A stretch of DNA of 64,000 nucleotides. It comes from XN24 sp964462675. Its GTDB lineage: Bacteria > Pseudomonadota > Gammaproteobacteria > Steroidobacterales > XN24. Location of the stretch: contig CAYWYS010000008.1 in the NCBI GenBank assembly GCA_964462675.1, positions 37,941 to 101,940 of the forward strand. The letters run 5' to 3'. Below, one piece after another: positions 1 through 9,283 of the stretch (its first letter is position 1; every line of letters starts with the position of its first letter). Made by a program: the position numbers and the translations under genes. The notes below the pieces were generated by a model, which was not told where the DNA came from, searched no databases, and saw only the letters and a list, made by a program, of their open reading frames with translations.

Positions 1-1203
1 AGCGAAATGACCTATTTCAACGGCGTCCAGGAAAAGGTCGAGGATATGCTGAAGTTCATCGACAAGTGGGGCGGCCCCGAGACCTATCCGCATATGGCGG
101 CGGGTTGGGCCGTGGCGCTGGACACGCCGTACACCTGGACCAAGCAGGTGGCCTCCGACCATGGCGGCACCAAGGTGGGCATGGCCGTGCACTGGCCGCA
201 GGGCATCAAGAGCAAGGGCGGACTGCGCACCCAGTTCCACCACGTCATCGACGTCGCGCCGACGATCCTCGAAGCCGCGGGCCTGCCGGAACCCACGTCG
301 GTCAACGGGGTCGTGCAGGTGCCGATGGACGGCGCCAGCATGGCCTACAGCTTTGACAACGCCAAGGCCAAGGACCGCCGTACCACACAGTACTTCGAGA
401 TGTTCGGCAACCGGGCGATCTATCACGACGGCTGGTTCGCGCGGACGATCCACAAGGCTCCCTGGGAGGGGAAGCCGCGTCGGGCGCTCGATGACAACTC
501 CGCCTGGGAGCTTTTCGACATCAGCAAGGACTTCAGCCTGGTGAACAACCTGGCCGCGAAGCATCCTGAAAAGCTCAAGGAGCTCGAGGCGCTGTTCCTG
601 CAGGAGGCCGAGAGGAACGGCGTGCTGCCGATCGACGACCGGGTGTTCGAGCGCGTCAATGCCGAACTGGTTGGCCGCCCGGACCTGATGGCGGGCCGTA
701 CCTCGATCACGCTTGCCGAAGGCATGACCGGGATGACGGAGAACGTGTTCCTCAACATCAAGAACAAGTCCAAGACCATCACCGCCCAGGTCGAGGTGCC
801 CGCCGAGGGCGCGCACGGCATGGTGATCGCGCAGGGCGGCCGTTTCGGCGGCTGGGCGCTTTACGTCAAGGACGGCGTGCCGGCCTATGACTACAACTTC
901 CTCGGCCTGGAGCGGACCACCATCACGGGCATCGAGAAGCTCCCGCCCGGCAAGGCCACGCTCCGCTTCGAGTTTGCCTACGATGGCGGCGGGCTGGCGA
1001 AGGGCGGCCAGGGCACGCTGTACGTCAACGACAAGAAGGCCGGTGAAGGGCGCATCGAGCGCACCCAGCCGATGGTTTTCTCGGCGGACGAGACTGCCGA
1101 CGTCGGCATCGACCTGGCGACGCCGGTGGTTGAAGCCATCGGCTCAGAGGCCAGGTCGCGGTTCACCGGACGAATTCCGTCAGTGACGGTAGAGGTTCGA
1201 TAA
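1..1203 (+). CDS. Arylsulfatase, C-terminal part (cut by window edge)
   Basis: The reading frame is open from base 1 with no stop upstream, so the N-terminal catalytic part lies outside the window. The visible 400 residues begin in the late sulfatase domain: an SDHGGTKVGM segment (residues about 50-60) matches the conserved metal/substrate loop of large arylsulfatases, followed by a WPQGIKSKGG stretch and a VAPTILEAAG helix. A beta-rich C-terminal domain of about 150 residues follows, typical of long (about 750-800 aa) bacterial arylsulfatases. The likely role is sulfate-ester hydrolysis in the periplasm. A second sulfatase lies at 5397-7319, so the block probably handles sulfated substrates. 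The formylglycine residue cannot be checked. Confidence 0.85.
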   Translation, partial: SEMTYFNGVQEKVEDMLKFIDKWGGPETYPHMAAGWAVALDTPYTWTKQVASDHGGTKVGMAVHWPQGIKSKGGLRTQFHHVIDVAPTILEAAGLPEPTSVNGVVQVPMDGASMAYSFDNAKAKDRRTTQYFEMFGNRAIYHDGWFARTIHKAPWEGKPRRALDDNSAWELFDISKDFSLVNNLAAKHPEKLKELEALFLQEAERNGVLPIDDRVFERVNAELVGRPDLMAGRTSITLAEGMTGMTENVFLNIKNKSKTITAQVEVPAEGAHGMVIAQGGRFGGWALYVKDGVPAYDYNFLGLERTTITGIEKLPPGKATLRFEFAYDGGGLAKGGQGTLYVNDKKAGEGRIERTQPMVFSADETADVGIDLATPVVEAIGSEARSRFTGRIPSVTVEVR

Positions 1204-1265
1204 GCAGAGCCAATGCTCATTCGCCAACTCACGCGCTCAGTTCAATCTCGTTGAGGAGAACTCAC

Positions 1266-2033
1266 ATGTCCTATAGCTACCTATTCAAGCTGGCAGTCTT
1301 GTCGCTGGCCGCAACCTTGGCCTCAAACGCTGCCGCCGAGGCACCCGCGCACGAGCAGCACGCTGCACACTGGGGGTATTCAGGAGAAGTCGGCCCGGAG
1401 CACTGGTCGACGCTCGACGCCGGGTACACAGTCTGCGAGACTGGCGTGAATCAGTCGCCGATCGATCTCGACAGCCTCATCGAGGCGGAGCTCGCGCCGC
1501 TCGTACTGGATTACGGGCCCTCTGCCACCGATATCGTCAATAACGGTCATTCCATCCAGGTCGGTTACGGCGCCGGGAGTTCCTTGACGATCGAGGGTCG
1601 CAGTTTCGAGCTGAAGCAATTCCATTTCCATTCTCCCAGCGAGAACACGGTCGGCGGGAAGCACTATCCGCTCGAAGCGCATCTCGTTCACCAGGATGCC
1701 AATGGCCATCTCGCCGTCGTCGCGATCATGTTTGCGGAAGGAAGCGAGAATCCCGTCCTGGCGACACTGTGGAAAGCAGTGCCCGCAGAGGCAGGCAAGA
1801 AAGGCATGCTCCCGGCGGGGCTCAACGTCACCTCCCTGTTGCCCGCGGACCAGTCCTATTACCGCTTCAATGGTTCTCTCACGACGCCACCGTGCTCCGA
1901 AGGCGTCATCTGGGCGGTCTTGAAGACTCCGTCGGCCGTGTCGAAGCGGCAGGTCGAGCAGTTCTCGGCAGTGCTCGGGTTCGCCAACAATCGCCCGGTG
2001 CAGCCGCGGAACGCGCGCCCAGTTCTGCAATAG
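1266..2033 (+). CDS. Periplasmic alpha-carbonic anhydrase
   Basis: This 255-residue protein has an N-terminal signal peptide (about residues 1-24) and the full alpha-carbonic-anhydrase signature. QFHFHSPSEN supplies two zinc-ligand histidines (about 120 and 122) and EAHLVH supplies the third (about 139). NQSPIDL near residue 62 and LTTPPCSEGV near the C-terminus are also family motifs. C57 and the Cys of TTPPCSE probably form the usual disulfide. The expected reaction is reversible CO2 hydration in the periplasm. I chose ATG 1266 because GAGGAG lies 7 bases upstream; an upstream TTG at 1251 would overlap that site. It follows the truncated sulfatase by 62 bases. Confidence 0.93.
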   Translation: MSYSYLFKLAVLSLAATLASNAAAEAPAHEQHAAHWGYSGEVGPEHWSTLDAGYTVCETGVNQSPIDLDSLIEAELAPLVLDYGPSATDIVNNGHSIQVGYGAGSSLTIEGRSFELKQFHFHSPSENTVGGKHYPLEAHLVHQDANGHLAVVAIMFAEGSENPVLATLWKAVPAEAGKKGMLPAGLNVTSLLPADQSYYRFNGSLTTPPCSEGVIWAVLKTPSAVSKRQVEQFSAVLGFANNRPVQPRNARPVLQ

Positions 2034-2070
2034 GTATCGGTGTTCGAGGCGAAACGGCAAGGATATGTCA

Positions 2071-3582
2071 ATGAACACCAGGTGCCTGACAAGCGTTTTG
2101 GCAACCACGGTGTTGATGATCGGTGGAGTGGGCACACAAGCACGATCCACGCCGCAGATGAAGATGACCACCGACATCTCGCCCGGCATAGCGATCCCGA
2201 ATGAAGTCGACACCCGGCTCGGCACGCTGAGCTTCTTTGACGGCTTTCCGGACAAGGCCACCGTCGAAAAGATCTACGACAACCTCGACTTCCAACGCGC
2301 GGTACAGGCCTACCTGCTGGCTTTGGCGCCGGTGAACATGGCCGGGCTGCGCGAGGGATTGCTTGGAGTCGGCCCCGCGAATGTCACCATCCCGACATTC
2401 GAAGCCAATATGAATGCGCGTTCGATCTTTCTCACGGCGAACGCCACCACGCCCTACACCTGGATCTGGATCAACCTGCATGACGGCCCGCTGGTGGTCG
2501 AAGTGCCCCCCATGACGCTGGGCATGATTGATGACTTCTGGTTCAGGTATGTCACCGACATTGGCATTGTCGGTCCCGACCAGGGCAAGGGCGGCAAGTA
2601 CTTGTTGTTGCCTCCCGGGTACAACGGCGAAGTGCCGGCGGGGTACCTGGTCGTGCGTGTCCCCACGTTCGAGTCCATCCTGGTCTGGCGCAACATGCCG
2701 GTGGAAGGGGATATCAGGCCCGCGATCGAGAGCCTGCACAAGAACACGCGCATTTACCTGTTGTCGCAGGCGGCCAATCCGCCCGCCAACACCTTCGTCA
2801 ACGTGTCCGACCGGGATTTCTCCACGGTGGCGCCGGCGGACTACCGGTTCTGGGAGCTTCTCAACTACGTCGTCCAGAACGAACCCGTCGCGTCGCTGGA
2901 TCCGGTCACGCTCGGATTCTTTGCCTCGATCGGCATAGAGAAAGGCAAGCCCTTCGCACCGGACGATCGCATGAAGAAGATCCTGGCCGAAGCGGCAGCC
3001 GTGGGCGATGCCACTGCGCGGACCCTGACCTACCAGAGCCGCATTCCTGAGGCCTTCTACTATCCGAACAGCACCTGGCGGCAATGGCTCGGCGGCTACA
3101 AGTTCGAGTCGCAGCCCGGCGTCGCCTACCTCGATGCGGCTGCCTTCTTCTATTTCTATGCCACCGGCGTGACGCCGGCCATGGAAGCCAAGATGGTGGG
3201 CAAGGGTTCCCAGTATGCCGTGGGCATCGTGGATGCCCAGGGCAATCCACTGGACGGTGGCAAGACCTATCGGCTGCGCGTGTTGCCTGGCGCCCCGGTG
3301 AAGGATTTCTGGTCGGCGATTGTGTATGACAACCAGACCCGTTCCATGCTCCAGACCGACCAGGCATTCCCCCAGGTGAGCAGTCTGGACAGCGGACTGG
3401 TCGTCAACGCGGATGGTTCCGTGGACGTTTACTTCGGGCCAGAGGCCCCGTCCGGAATGGCGCCCAACTGGATCCAAACCATTCCCGGCAAGGGCTGGAA
3501 CATGCTGTTTCGGCTGTACGGCCCACTTGAGCCCTGGTTCGACAAGACCTGGCGGCTGAGCGAGATCGAATTGGTGAGGTAG
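2071..3582 (+). CDS. DUF1254/DUF1214 domain protein
   Basis: About 503 residues with a signal peptide ending near residue 25. The N-terminal half is the DUF1254 type (IAIPNEVDTRLGTLSFFDGFP, then RAVQAYLLALAPVN, then PYTWIWINLHDGPLVVEVPP) and the C-terminal half is DUF1214 (GKGWNMLFRLYGPLEPWFDK near the end). The biochemical role of this family is not established; it is exported and common in proteobacteria. ATG 2071 is preferred over ATG 2065 because AAGGA at 2059-2063 is correctly spaced only for 2071. It is the intact paralogue of the broken gene at 4150-5343, from which it is separated by a small lipoprotein gene. Confidence 0.88.
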   Translation: MNTRCLTSVLATTVLMIGGVGTQARSTPQMKMTTDISPGIAIPNEVDTRLGTLSFFDGFPDKATVEKIYDNLDFQRAVQAYLLALAPVNMAGLREGLLGVGPANVTIPTFEANMNARSIFLTANATTPYTWIWINLHDGPLVVEVPPMTLGMIDDFWFRYVTDIGIVGPDQGKGGKYLLLPPGYNGEVPAGYLVVRVPTFESILVWRNMPVEGDIRPAIESLHKNTRIYLLSQAANPPANTFVNVSDRDFSTVAPADYRFWELLNYVVQNEPVASLDPVTLGFFASIGIEKGKPFAPDDRMKKILAEAAAVGDATARTLTYQSRIPEAFYYPNSTWRQWLGGYKFESQPGVAYLDAAAFFYFYATGVTPAMEAKMVGKGSQYAVGIVDAQGNPLDGGKTYRLRVLPGAPVKDFWSAIVYDNQTRSMLQTDQAFPQVSSLDSGLVVNADGSVDVYFGPEAPSGMAPNWIQTIPGKGWNMLFRLYGPLEPWFDKTWRLSEIELVR

Positions 3583-3674
3583 TGCGTTCACCAGCCAAAA
3601 GCAAGTTCAGCGGACGGAATTCTGCCGCTGCTCAGGACACGGACAATTGGACCAACACACAGGAGCAACATCCA

Positions 3675-4124
3675 ATGCACAACGTAAAGATCACGCCCGG
3701 ATTCGCGGGACTCCGCACACGAGCCATTGCCAGCGTGATGGTGCTGCTTGTAAGCGCAGGCCTCGCGACAGGATGTGGCAGCACCAAGGTCTACTCGCCG
3801 GACAAGACGGTCGAGTACAACGGCTCCATCTACAACGTCAGCGAGGTCAAACAGCTGTCCACGCGCATCGAGGCGGTGCCAGCCGCGGGAGACCCGATCA
3901 ACCTGCAGGGCTACGACCGCAAGAGATTCGATGCGCTGGTCAAGGAACAAGGGCCGCTCGCGGTTCGCTCCGTCATCGCGCTGGACGACCGGGACCTGGT
4001 CTACGAGCAGAAGACGCTCGAGAAAGGCGGTGATTTCAGCAAGATGCAAAAAGGGCTTGCGGACGCCTACAAGAAGCTGACGTCGTTCATGGCTGATGCC
4101 AGGAAGACTCAGCTCAAGCTCTGA
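3675..4124 (+). CDS. Small lipoprotein of unknown function
   Basis: 149 residues starting at ATG 3675, with AGGAG 9 bases upstream. The N-terminus has a long charged n-region, a hydrophobic stretch and a lipobox LATGC, so the mature protein should be lipid-anchored at its Cys. The rest is soluble, charged and ends in a predicted helix rich in Lys. I recognise no enzyme motif. Its position between two DUF1254 paralogues, in the same orientation, suggests it belongs to that operon. Confidence 0.75.
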   Translation: MHNVKITPGFAGLRTRAIASVMVLLVSAGLATGCGSTKVYSPDKTVEYNGSIYNVSEVKQLSTRIEAVPAAGDPINLQGYDRKRFDALVKEQGPLAVRSVIALDDRDLVYEQKTLEKGGDFSKMQKGLADAYKKLTSFMADARKTQLKL

Positions 4125-4149
4125 TACTCCACGCAGGGAAGGGTGTGAA

Positions 4150-5343
4150 ATGAATTGCCAGCTCTACCGTCGCATTTGCTGTGCAGCGCTCGCGTGCATA
4201 CTCACTGCAACGGGTGCGCTGGCCAGACCGCACCGAAGCAAAACATCGCCACCGAAATCCCGCCGGGGATTGCGATGCCGGACCGCGTGGAAACCAGGCC
4301 CGGTACGCTGGAATTCTTCGACGGCTTCCCCAGCGACGCGGCGGTGGAGAAGCTCTACGACAACCACGACTTCCAGCGAGCCGTGCAAGCCTATCTGCTG
4401 GCCATCCCGGCGGTGAACCAGGCCGCGATGCGCAAGGCCCTGCTGCGGTGGGGGCCGGCCAACAAGACCATGCCGATCTGGGACGACCTGGTGTTTCCCC
4501 GTACCGTCGGCCTGACCTTCAACACCAGCACCCCTTACGCCTGGATGTGGATCGACCTCCACGATGGCCCCCTGGTGGCCGAAGTGCCGCCGGGCGTGCT
4601 CGGCGCTTTGAACGACCACTGGTACCGGTGGGTGGTGGACGTCGGCATGACGGAGCCCGACAAGGGGCAGGGCGGGAAATACCTGATTCTCCCGCCGCGC
4701 TACGAGGGCGAGGTGATCGCACCCGATGAACGCATGAAGAAGATCCTGGGCCGAAGCCGCCGTCGTGGGCGATGCCACGGCCCGGGCCCTCACCTACCGG
4801 ATGCGCGAAAAAGAGGCCTACTACTACGAAGGCAGCGCCTGGCGCGCAGCGTTTCTCGGCGGCTACGGCTTTTCGAGGGACGGCATCAAGCTGCTCGACT
4901 CCGCTTCCCAGTACTACTTCTACGCGACCGGCGTGACACCGGCGATGGAAGCCAAGATGGTCGGCTCCGGGTCACAGTATGCGCTCGCCTTCGTCGATGC
5001 CAGGGGCCAGCCACTCGATGGCGCGCGCACCTATCGGTTGCACATTCCGGCGAACGTTCCGGTCAACAATTTCTGGTCCGTCATCGCCTACGACAACCAG
5101 GCCCGATCCTTCCTGCAGACCGACCAGACCTGGCCGTCGGCGACCAGCAAGGACAAGGATTTCAAGGCCAATGACGACGGCTCCGTGGACGTGCACTTCG
5201 GCCCCGAGCGGCCAGGAGACGCAAAAAACTGCATCCGAACCATCCCCGGCAAGGGCTGGAACGCGATTTTCCGGCTTTACGGTCCGCTGGAACCCTGGTT
5301 CGACAAGACCTGGCGGCTCGGCGAGATCGAACCGATCGAGTGA
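4150..5343 (+). pseudogene. Broken DUF1254/DUF1214 paralogue
   Basis: Translation in pieces gives a clear paralogue of the protein at 2071-3582. A signal peptide starts at ATG 4150 in one frame. The DUF1254 part (from about 4235) is in a second frame and the DUF1214 part (from about 4765) is in a third. The second frame break sits at CTGGGCCGAAGC (about 4747-4755), where the intact copy has CTGGCCGAAGC, so a single inserted G explains it. In addition, about 105 codons of the intact copy are missing between GEV (about 4713) and APDERMKKIL (about 4719). With two frame breaks plus a central deletion it cannot make the normal protein. Assembly error could explain the single-base indels but less easily the deletion. 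Confidence 0.85.
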
Positions 5344-5396
5344 TCCTTGGGCCTGCTTGCCGAGAATGCGAAAGAACAGAACCGAGGTTGCCTGAA

Positions 5397-7319
5397 ATGA
5401 ACACGACGACTTTACGCGGATGCATCAGCTTGATCCTGGGCATGACTTGCGGCGCGTCCGCCGCGGCCCAGCCACGGCTGGACGACGCAGGATTACTCCT
5501 GCGCGAGCCGCCGGGGCCGGCGCTTGCCCAACTGGACACCCGTAGTTCCACGGCCTCTACAAGCACCAGCGCGGCAACGAGCCCGGAGCAAGCGAACACG
5601 CCGAGTGCCGGCCGGCGCCCGAACATCGTCGTCATCGTGGCCGATGACCTGGGATTCTCGGACCTGGGCGCGTTCGGCGGCGAGATCAACACGCCCAATC
5701 TCGATGCACTCGCCGCCAATGGCGTGCGCTTCAACCAGTTCTACACGCATGCCAGCTCGTCGCCGACGCGCGCCATGTTGCTCAGCGGCACGCCGACGCA
5801 TGTCAACGGCCTCGGCAACATGAACGAGTGGACGGCCCCGAACCAGGCGGGACAGCCGGGCTACGAGGGTTACCTGAACCGCCGCGTGACGACGCTCCCG
5901 CAGTTGCTGAAGGATAGCGGCTATCACACCTACATGGTCGGCAAATGGCACCTCGGCAAGGAGCCTGACCTCATTCCCGCCGCGCGCGGCTTCGAACGGG
6001 ATTTCGCCCTGCTCGACGGCGCGGGCAGCTACTGGGACATGCTGAACTTCACGGCCACCAACCCCCTGTCCACTTTCACCGAGGACGGCCGCTACCTGCG
6101 CTCGCTGCCCAAGGACTATTACGCGACCAAGACCTACACGGACAAGATGATCGGCTTCATCGAGGACAATCGCGGCGACGGCAAGCCGTTCTTCGCGTAT
6201 GTGGCGCACCAGGCACCGCACGATCCCTACCACCTGCCGCGCGAGGAGCGTAACCGGCACGTCGGCGCGTACGACAAGGGCTGGGATGCGGTGCGCGCCG
6301 AGCGGCTGAAGCGCCAGAAGGACATGGGCATCATGCCCCTGAACGCCGAACTGGCCGAGCGCATGTGGTTCGTGCCGGATCCGATCGTGCTGGCGCCCGC
6401 CTCGCGCGCGATCCTGGGCAAGAAGATGGAGCTCTACGCAGGCATGGTGGAAAACCTGGATCACCACGTCGGGCGGCTGATCGATTACCTGAAGGAGATC
6501 GGCGAGTACGAGAACACGGTGTTCATGTTCTTTGGGGACAATGGCGCCGAGGGCGCCGACCTGTTCGGGATGATCGCCGGGACCCCCGGCACCGCGAACT
6601 TCCTCTACGCGTCCATCCAGTGGTCACAAACGCATCCCAATGCCTGGGGAGATCCGCACTCCTATGTCGGCTACGGGCCGATGTGGGCGCAGGTGTCCAT
6701 GACGCCTTTCAGCCAGTACAAGGGCAACGTCGCCGAGGGCGGGATCCGCAACGCGCTAATCGTCAGCGGCCCGATTGTCGATCTTCCCAAGGGCAGCGTT
6801 AACAGCGCCGGCTACCTGCACGTGGCGGACATCATGCCCACCTTGCTGGAAGTCGCTGGCGCCCAATACCCGGAAACCATCAACGGGGAGGACGCGCCCC
6901 CGCTGATCGGCAAGTCGTGGATCGACTTGCTCGCCGGCAAGGCCGACTCGCCCCGGGCGGAACACGACTACATGGCGTGGGAAATCTTCGGCAACCGCGC
7001 CGTCCGCCAGGGCGACTGGAAACTGCACTGGGAATACATACCTTACGGCACCGAGGAGTGGCAGCTGTTCAACCTGGCCGAGGACGTGGCGGAACGCCAC
7101 GACCTCGCTGCCGAGAATCCCGCCAAGGTCCAGGAGCTGCTGGCGCTCTGGGACGAGTACGTAAGCGCCAACAACGTGATCCTGCCCAGCCGGGTCATAT
7201 GGGAAGGCATGGAAAGGGCCCTGCCGGTTCGCTACCCGGTCGAGGCCGGCTTCCCGCCGCTCATCTATCAGCGACAGTTTGTTCCGCCGGCGGACATGAT
7301 GGCTGATCCCAAGCAATGA
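5397..7319 (+). CDS. Serine-type sulfatase, exported
   Basis: 640 residues with a signal peptide and a low-complexity Ser/Thr-rich linker (about 45-72) before the sulfatase fold. The fold starts at RRPNIVVIVADDLGFSDLG with metal-binding Asp pair D83-D84. The catalytic motif reads S121-S-P-T-R125 where most aerobic sulfatases have C-x-P-x-R, so the formylglycine precursor would be serine. VGKWHLGK (about 180-187) and FGDNGAEG are further family motifs. Serine-type sulfatases are matured by radical-SAM anSME enzymes, and none is in this window. ATG 5397 is chosen because it opens directly into the signal peptide. The next gene starts 20 bases downstream. Confidence 0.92.
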   Translation: MNTTTLRGCISLILGMTCGASAAAQPRLDDAGLLLREPPGPALAQLDTRSSTASTSTSAATSPEQANTPSAGRRPNIVVIVADDLGFSDLGAFGGEINTPNLDALAANGVRFNQFYTHASSSPTRAMLLSGTPTHVNGLGNMNEWTAPNQAGQPGYEGYLNRRVTTLPQLLKDSGYHTYMVGKWHLGKEPDLIPAARGFERDFALLDGAGSYWDMLNFTATNPLSTFTEDGRYLRSLPKDYYATKTYTDKMIGFIEDNRGDGKPFFAYVAHQAPHDPYHLPREERNRHVGAYDKGWDAVRAERLKRQKDMGIMPLNAELAERMWFVPDPIVLAPASRAILGKKMELYAGMVENLDHHVGRLIDYLKEIGEYENTVFMFFGDNGAEGADLFGMIAGTPGTANFLYASIQWSQTHPNAWGDPHSYVGYGPMWAQVSMTPFSQYKGNVAEGGIRNALIVSGPIVDLPKGSVNSAGYLHVADIMPTLLEVAGAQYPETINGEDAPPLIGKSWIDLLAGKADSPRAEHDYMAWEIFGNRAVRQGDWKLHWEYIPYGTEEWQLFNLAEDVAERHDLAAENPAKVQELLALWDEYVSANNVILPSRVIWEGMERALPVRYPVEAGFPPLIYQRQFVPPADMMADPKQ

Positions 7320-7339
7320 GCGTGATACGAGGCACTGCC

Positions 7340-8311
7340 ATGAAGAACCTTCTCCGACGCGACCTGGCCATCATCGCCCTGGCGGTCTGCTTCCCGTTGC
7401 TCGCCCAGGCCCAGGTGCCGCCACGCTTCTACTGGAAGAGCCTGGCCGGCGGCAATGCCGTGCCGGTGATCTACCAGTCGATCAGCGGCAACGCGAATCC
7501 ACTCGATCCCGCCTACCTGGTCTCCGCGGACGCCGAGATCGATGCAGAGGTCATGATCGCCGGCTATGCGAAGCTGCTGCCCCTGTTCGGTCGTACCGCC
7601 ACGGTTGCAGTGCTCGCGCCCATGGGACGGCTGTCCTCCTCCGCCAACGTCGGCGTCTTGTCCGCCAGCGAGAGCTCGAGGGGCTTGGGCGACCCGACCC
7701 TGGAACTGGGCATCAATCTCATCGGCCCCGGGGCCATCATGATTATTCCCGACCTGCTACGGTACGAGCCGAGGTTTTCGCTCGACGTGGTGACGGATTT
7801 CATGATTCCGCTGGGCGAATACGACGACGACCAGTCGCTGAACCTCGGCCAGAATCGCTGGTATGGCCGCATGGGGGCGCCGATGATCTGGCAGATCGGG
7901 CCGTGGGTCCCCGGCCAGCGGACGACCATCGAGATCCTTCCCTGGGTCTATTGGTACGGCAATAACAGCGACTACCTCGGCGAGACGCTTAGCACGGATC
8001 CGATGTTCCAGCTCGAGGCGCACGCCACCCGCGACCTCACCGCAACCTTGTGGGGCTCGCTGGATGCCACGTGGATGACCGGCGGCGAATCGACCGTGGC
8101 GGGCGAAAAAGGCGACTCAATCGATAACCTGGGCGTCGGCTTCACCCTTGGCTACCAGCTCAATGACAACCTCTCCATGACGCTGGGTTACATGTCCACG
8201 ATCAGCGACAGCGACCCCGGCGATCTCCAGCTGGACGTTTTCCGCCTCTCGTTCAACTACGGGTGGCACAAGATCGTCGAGGGGCAAAAGCGCCTGCATA
8301 GCAACAACTGA
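7340..8311 (+). CDS. MetA-type (phenol-degradation family) outer-membrane protein
   Basis: 323 residues with a clear signal peptide ending at AQA (about residue 24), followed by a beta-rich protein with alternating hydrophobic strands and no Cys-based motifs. The features are a conserved SLAGGNAVPVIY start, a DPTLELGINLIG segment, PLGEYDDDQSLNLG and a terminal strand FRLSFNYGW. This matches the MetA-pathway of phenol degradation family of predicted outer-membrane channels. ATG 7340 has GAGG 8 bases upstream; an upstream ATG at 7316 overlaps the sulfatase stop and would bury the signal peptide. It probably imports or exports the hydrophobic product of the sulfatase block; this is inference from context only. 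Confidence 0.8.
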   Translation: MKNLLRRDLAIIALAVCFPLLAQAQVPPRFYWKSLAGGNAVPVIYQSISGNANPLDPAYLVSADAEIDAEVMIAGYAKLLPLFGRTATVAVLAPMGRLSSSANVGVLSASESSRGLGDPTLELGINLIGPGAIMIIPDLLRYEPRFSLDVVTDFMIPLGEYDDDQSLNLGQNRWYGRMGAPMIWQIGPWVPGQRTTIEILPWVYWYGNNSDYLGETLSTDPMFQLEAHATRDLTATLWGSLDATWMTGGESTVAGEKGDSIDNLGVGFTLGYQLNDNLSMTLGYMSTISDSDPGDLQLDVFRLSFNYGWHKIVEGQKRLHSNN

Positions 8312-8364
8312 GACAGCTCGAGCCTGGCGACGACCACACTGTTCGGTGACATCAGAAGGACACG

Positions 8365-9255
8365 ATGATGGCAAAGAAATCCCGCAAATCCGGCGGCGAG
8401 GGCAAGCGCAAGGCGAAGCGGTTCGAGGCGGCCTGGCAGCCGGCCGTCGAGTCGGCCGCAAGCGCCGGCGAAGCGGCGCCCGAGGAGAAACTCTCCGCCA
8501 AGGACTACGCACGTGAGCTGAAAACCCTCCACGTGGAGCTCGTCAAGCTGCAGGAATGGGTCACGCACAAGGGCCTCAAGGTCTGCATCGTGTTCGAAGG
8601 GCGCGATGGCGCCGGCAAGGGCGGCACGATCAAGGCCATCACGGAACGCGTCAGCCCACGCGTGTTCCGTGTCATCGCCCTGCCTGCTCCGACCGAGCGC
8701 GAGCAGTCGCAGATGTACGCGCAGCGTTACCTGCCGCACCTGCCCGCGGCCGGCGAGGTCGTGATCTTCGACCGGAGCTGGTACAACCGCGCCGGCGTGG
8801 AGCGGGTCATGGGATTCTGCAGCGAGGAGCAGGCGCAGCAGTTCCTCGAGATGGTGCCGCTGTTCGAGCGACTGATGGTCAACTCCGGCATCATCCTGCT
8901 GAAGTACTGGCTCGAGGTGAGCCCCGAGGAGCAGGAGCGGCGGCTGCGCGGCCGGATCGGCGATGGTCGCAAGACCTGGAAACTCACGCCGATGGACGTC
9001 AAGTCCTACGATCGCTGGGACGACTACACGAAGGCGCGCGACGAGATGTTCGTGGCGACCGATACTCCCTGGGCGTCCTGGTACGTCGCCCGCTCGGAAA
9101 ACAAGCGGCGGGTGCGGCTGAATGTCATCAGCCACCTGCTGGAGCACGTGCCCTACAAGGACATCGAGACCGAGGACGTCGAACTGCCCAAGCGCAAGAT
9201 CGGCCGCTACGCGGCCTTGAACTATCCATTCAAGTTCGTGCCGGAACGTTTCTGA
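8365..9255 (+). CDS. ppk2: Polyphosphate kinase 2 (PPK2 class I)
   Basis: 296 residues. A basic N-terminus of about 45 residues precedes the PPK2 core. Walker A EGRDGAGKGG sits at about 78-87 and the Walker B/lid region VVIFDRSWYNRAG at about 132-144, with the class signature GRIGDGRKTWKLTPMD near 192-207. The family transfers phosphate between polyphosphate and nucleotides, mostly making GTP or ATP from the diphosphates, in the cytoplasm. Start ATG 8365 (or 8368) follows AAGGA. It is followed by a SulP transporter 28 bases downstream, so the two may be co-transcribed. Confidence 0.95.
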   Translation: MMAKKSRKSGGEGKRKAKRFEAAWQPAVESAASAGEAAPEEKLSAKDYARELKTLHVELVKLQEWVTHKGLKVCIVFEGRDGAGKGGTIKAITERVSPRVFRVIALPAPTEREQSQMYAQRYLPHLPAAGEVVIFDRSWYNRAGVERVMGFCSEEQAQQFLEMVPLFERLMVNSGIILLKYWLEVSPEEQERRLRGRIGDGRKTWKLTPMDVKSYDRWDDYTKARDEMFVATDTPWASWYVARSENKRRVRLNVISHLLEHVPYKDIETEDVELPKRKIGRYAALNYPFKFVPERF

Positions 9256-9283
9256 GCGCCAGCCTGCGCCGGAGACATCAACG

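Noticed and set aside
2068..3591. 507-residue minus-strand ORF opposite the DUF1254 gene
   Set aside because: Antisense shadow with no motif. The plus-strand protein has a signal peptide and clear family match.
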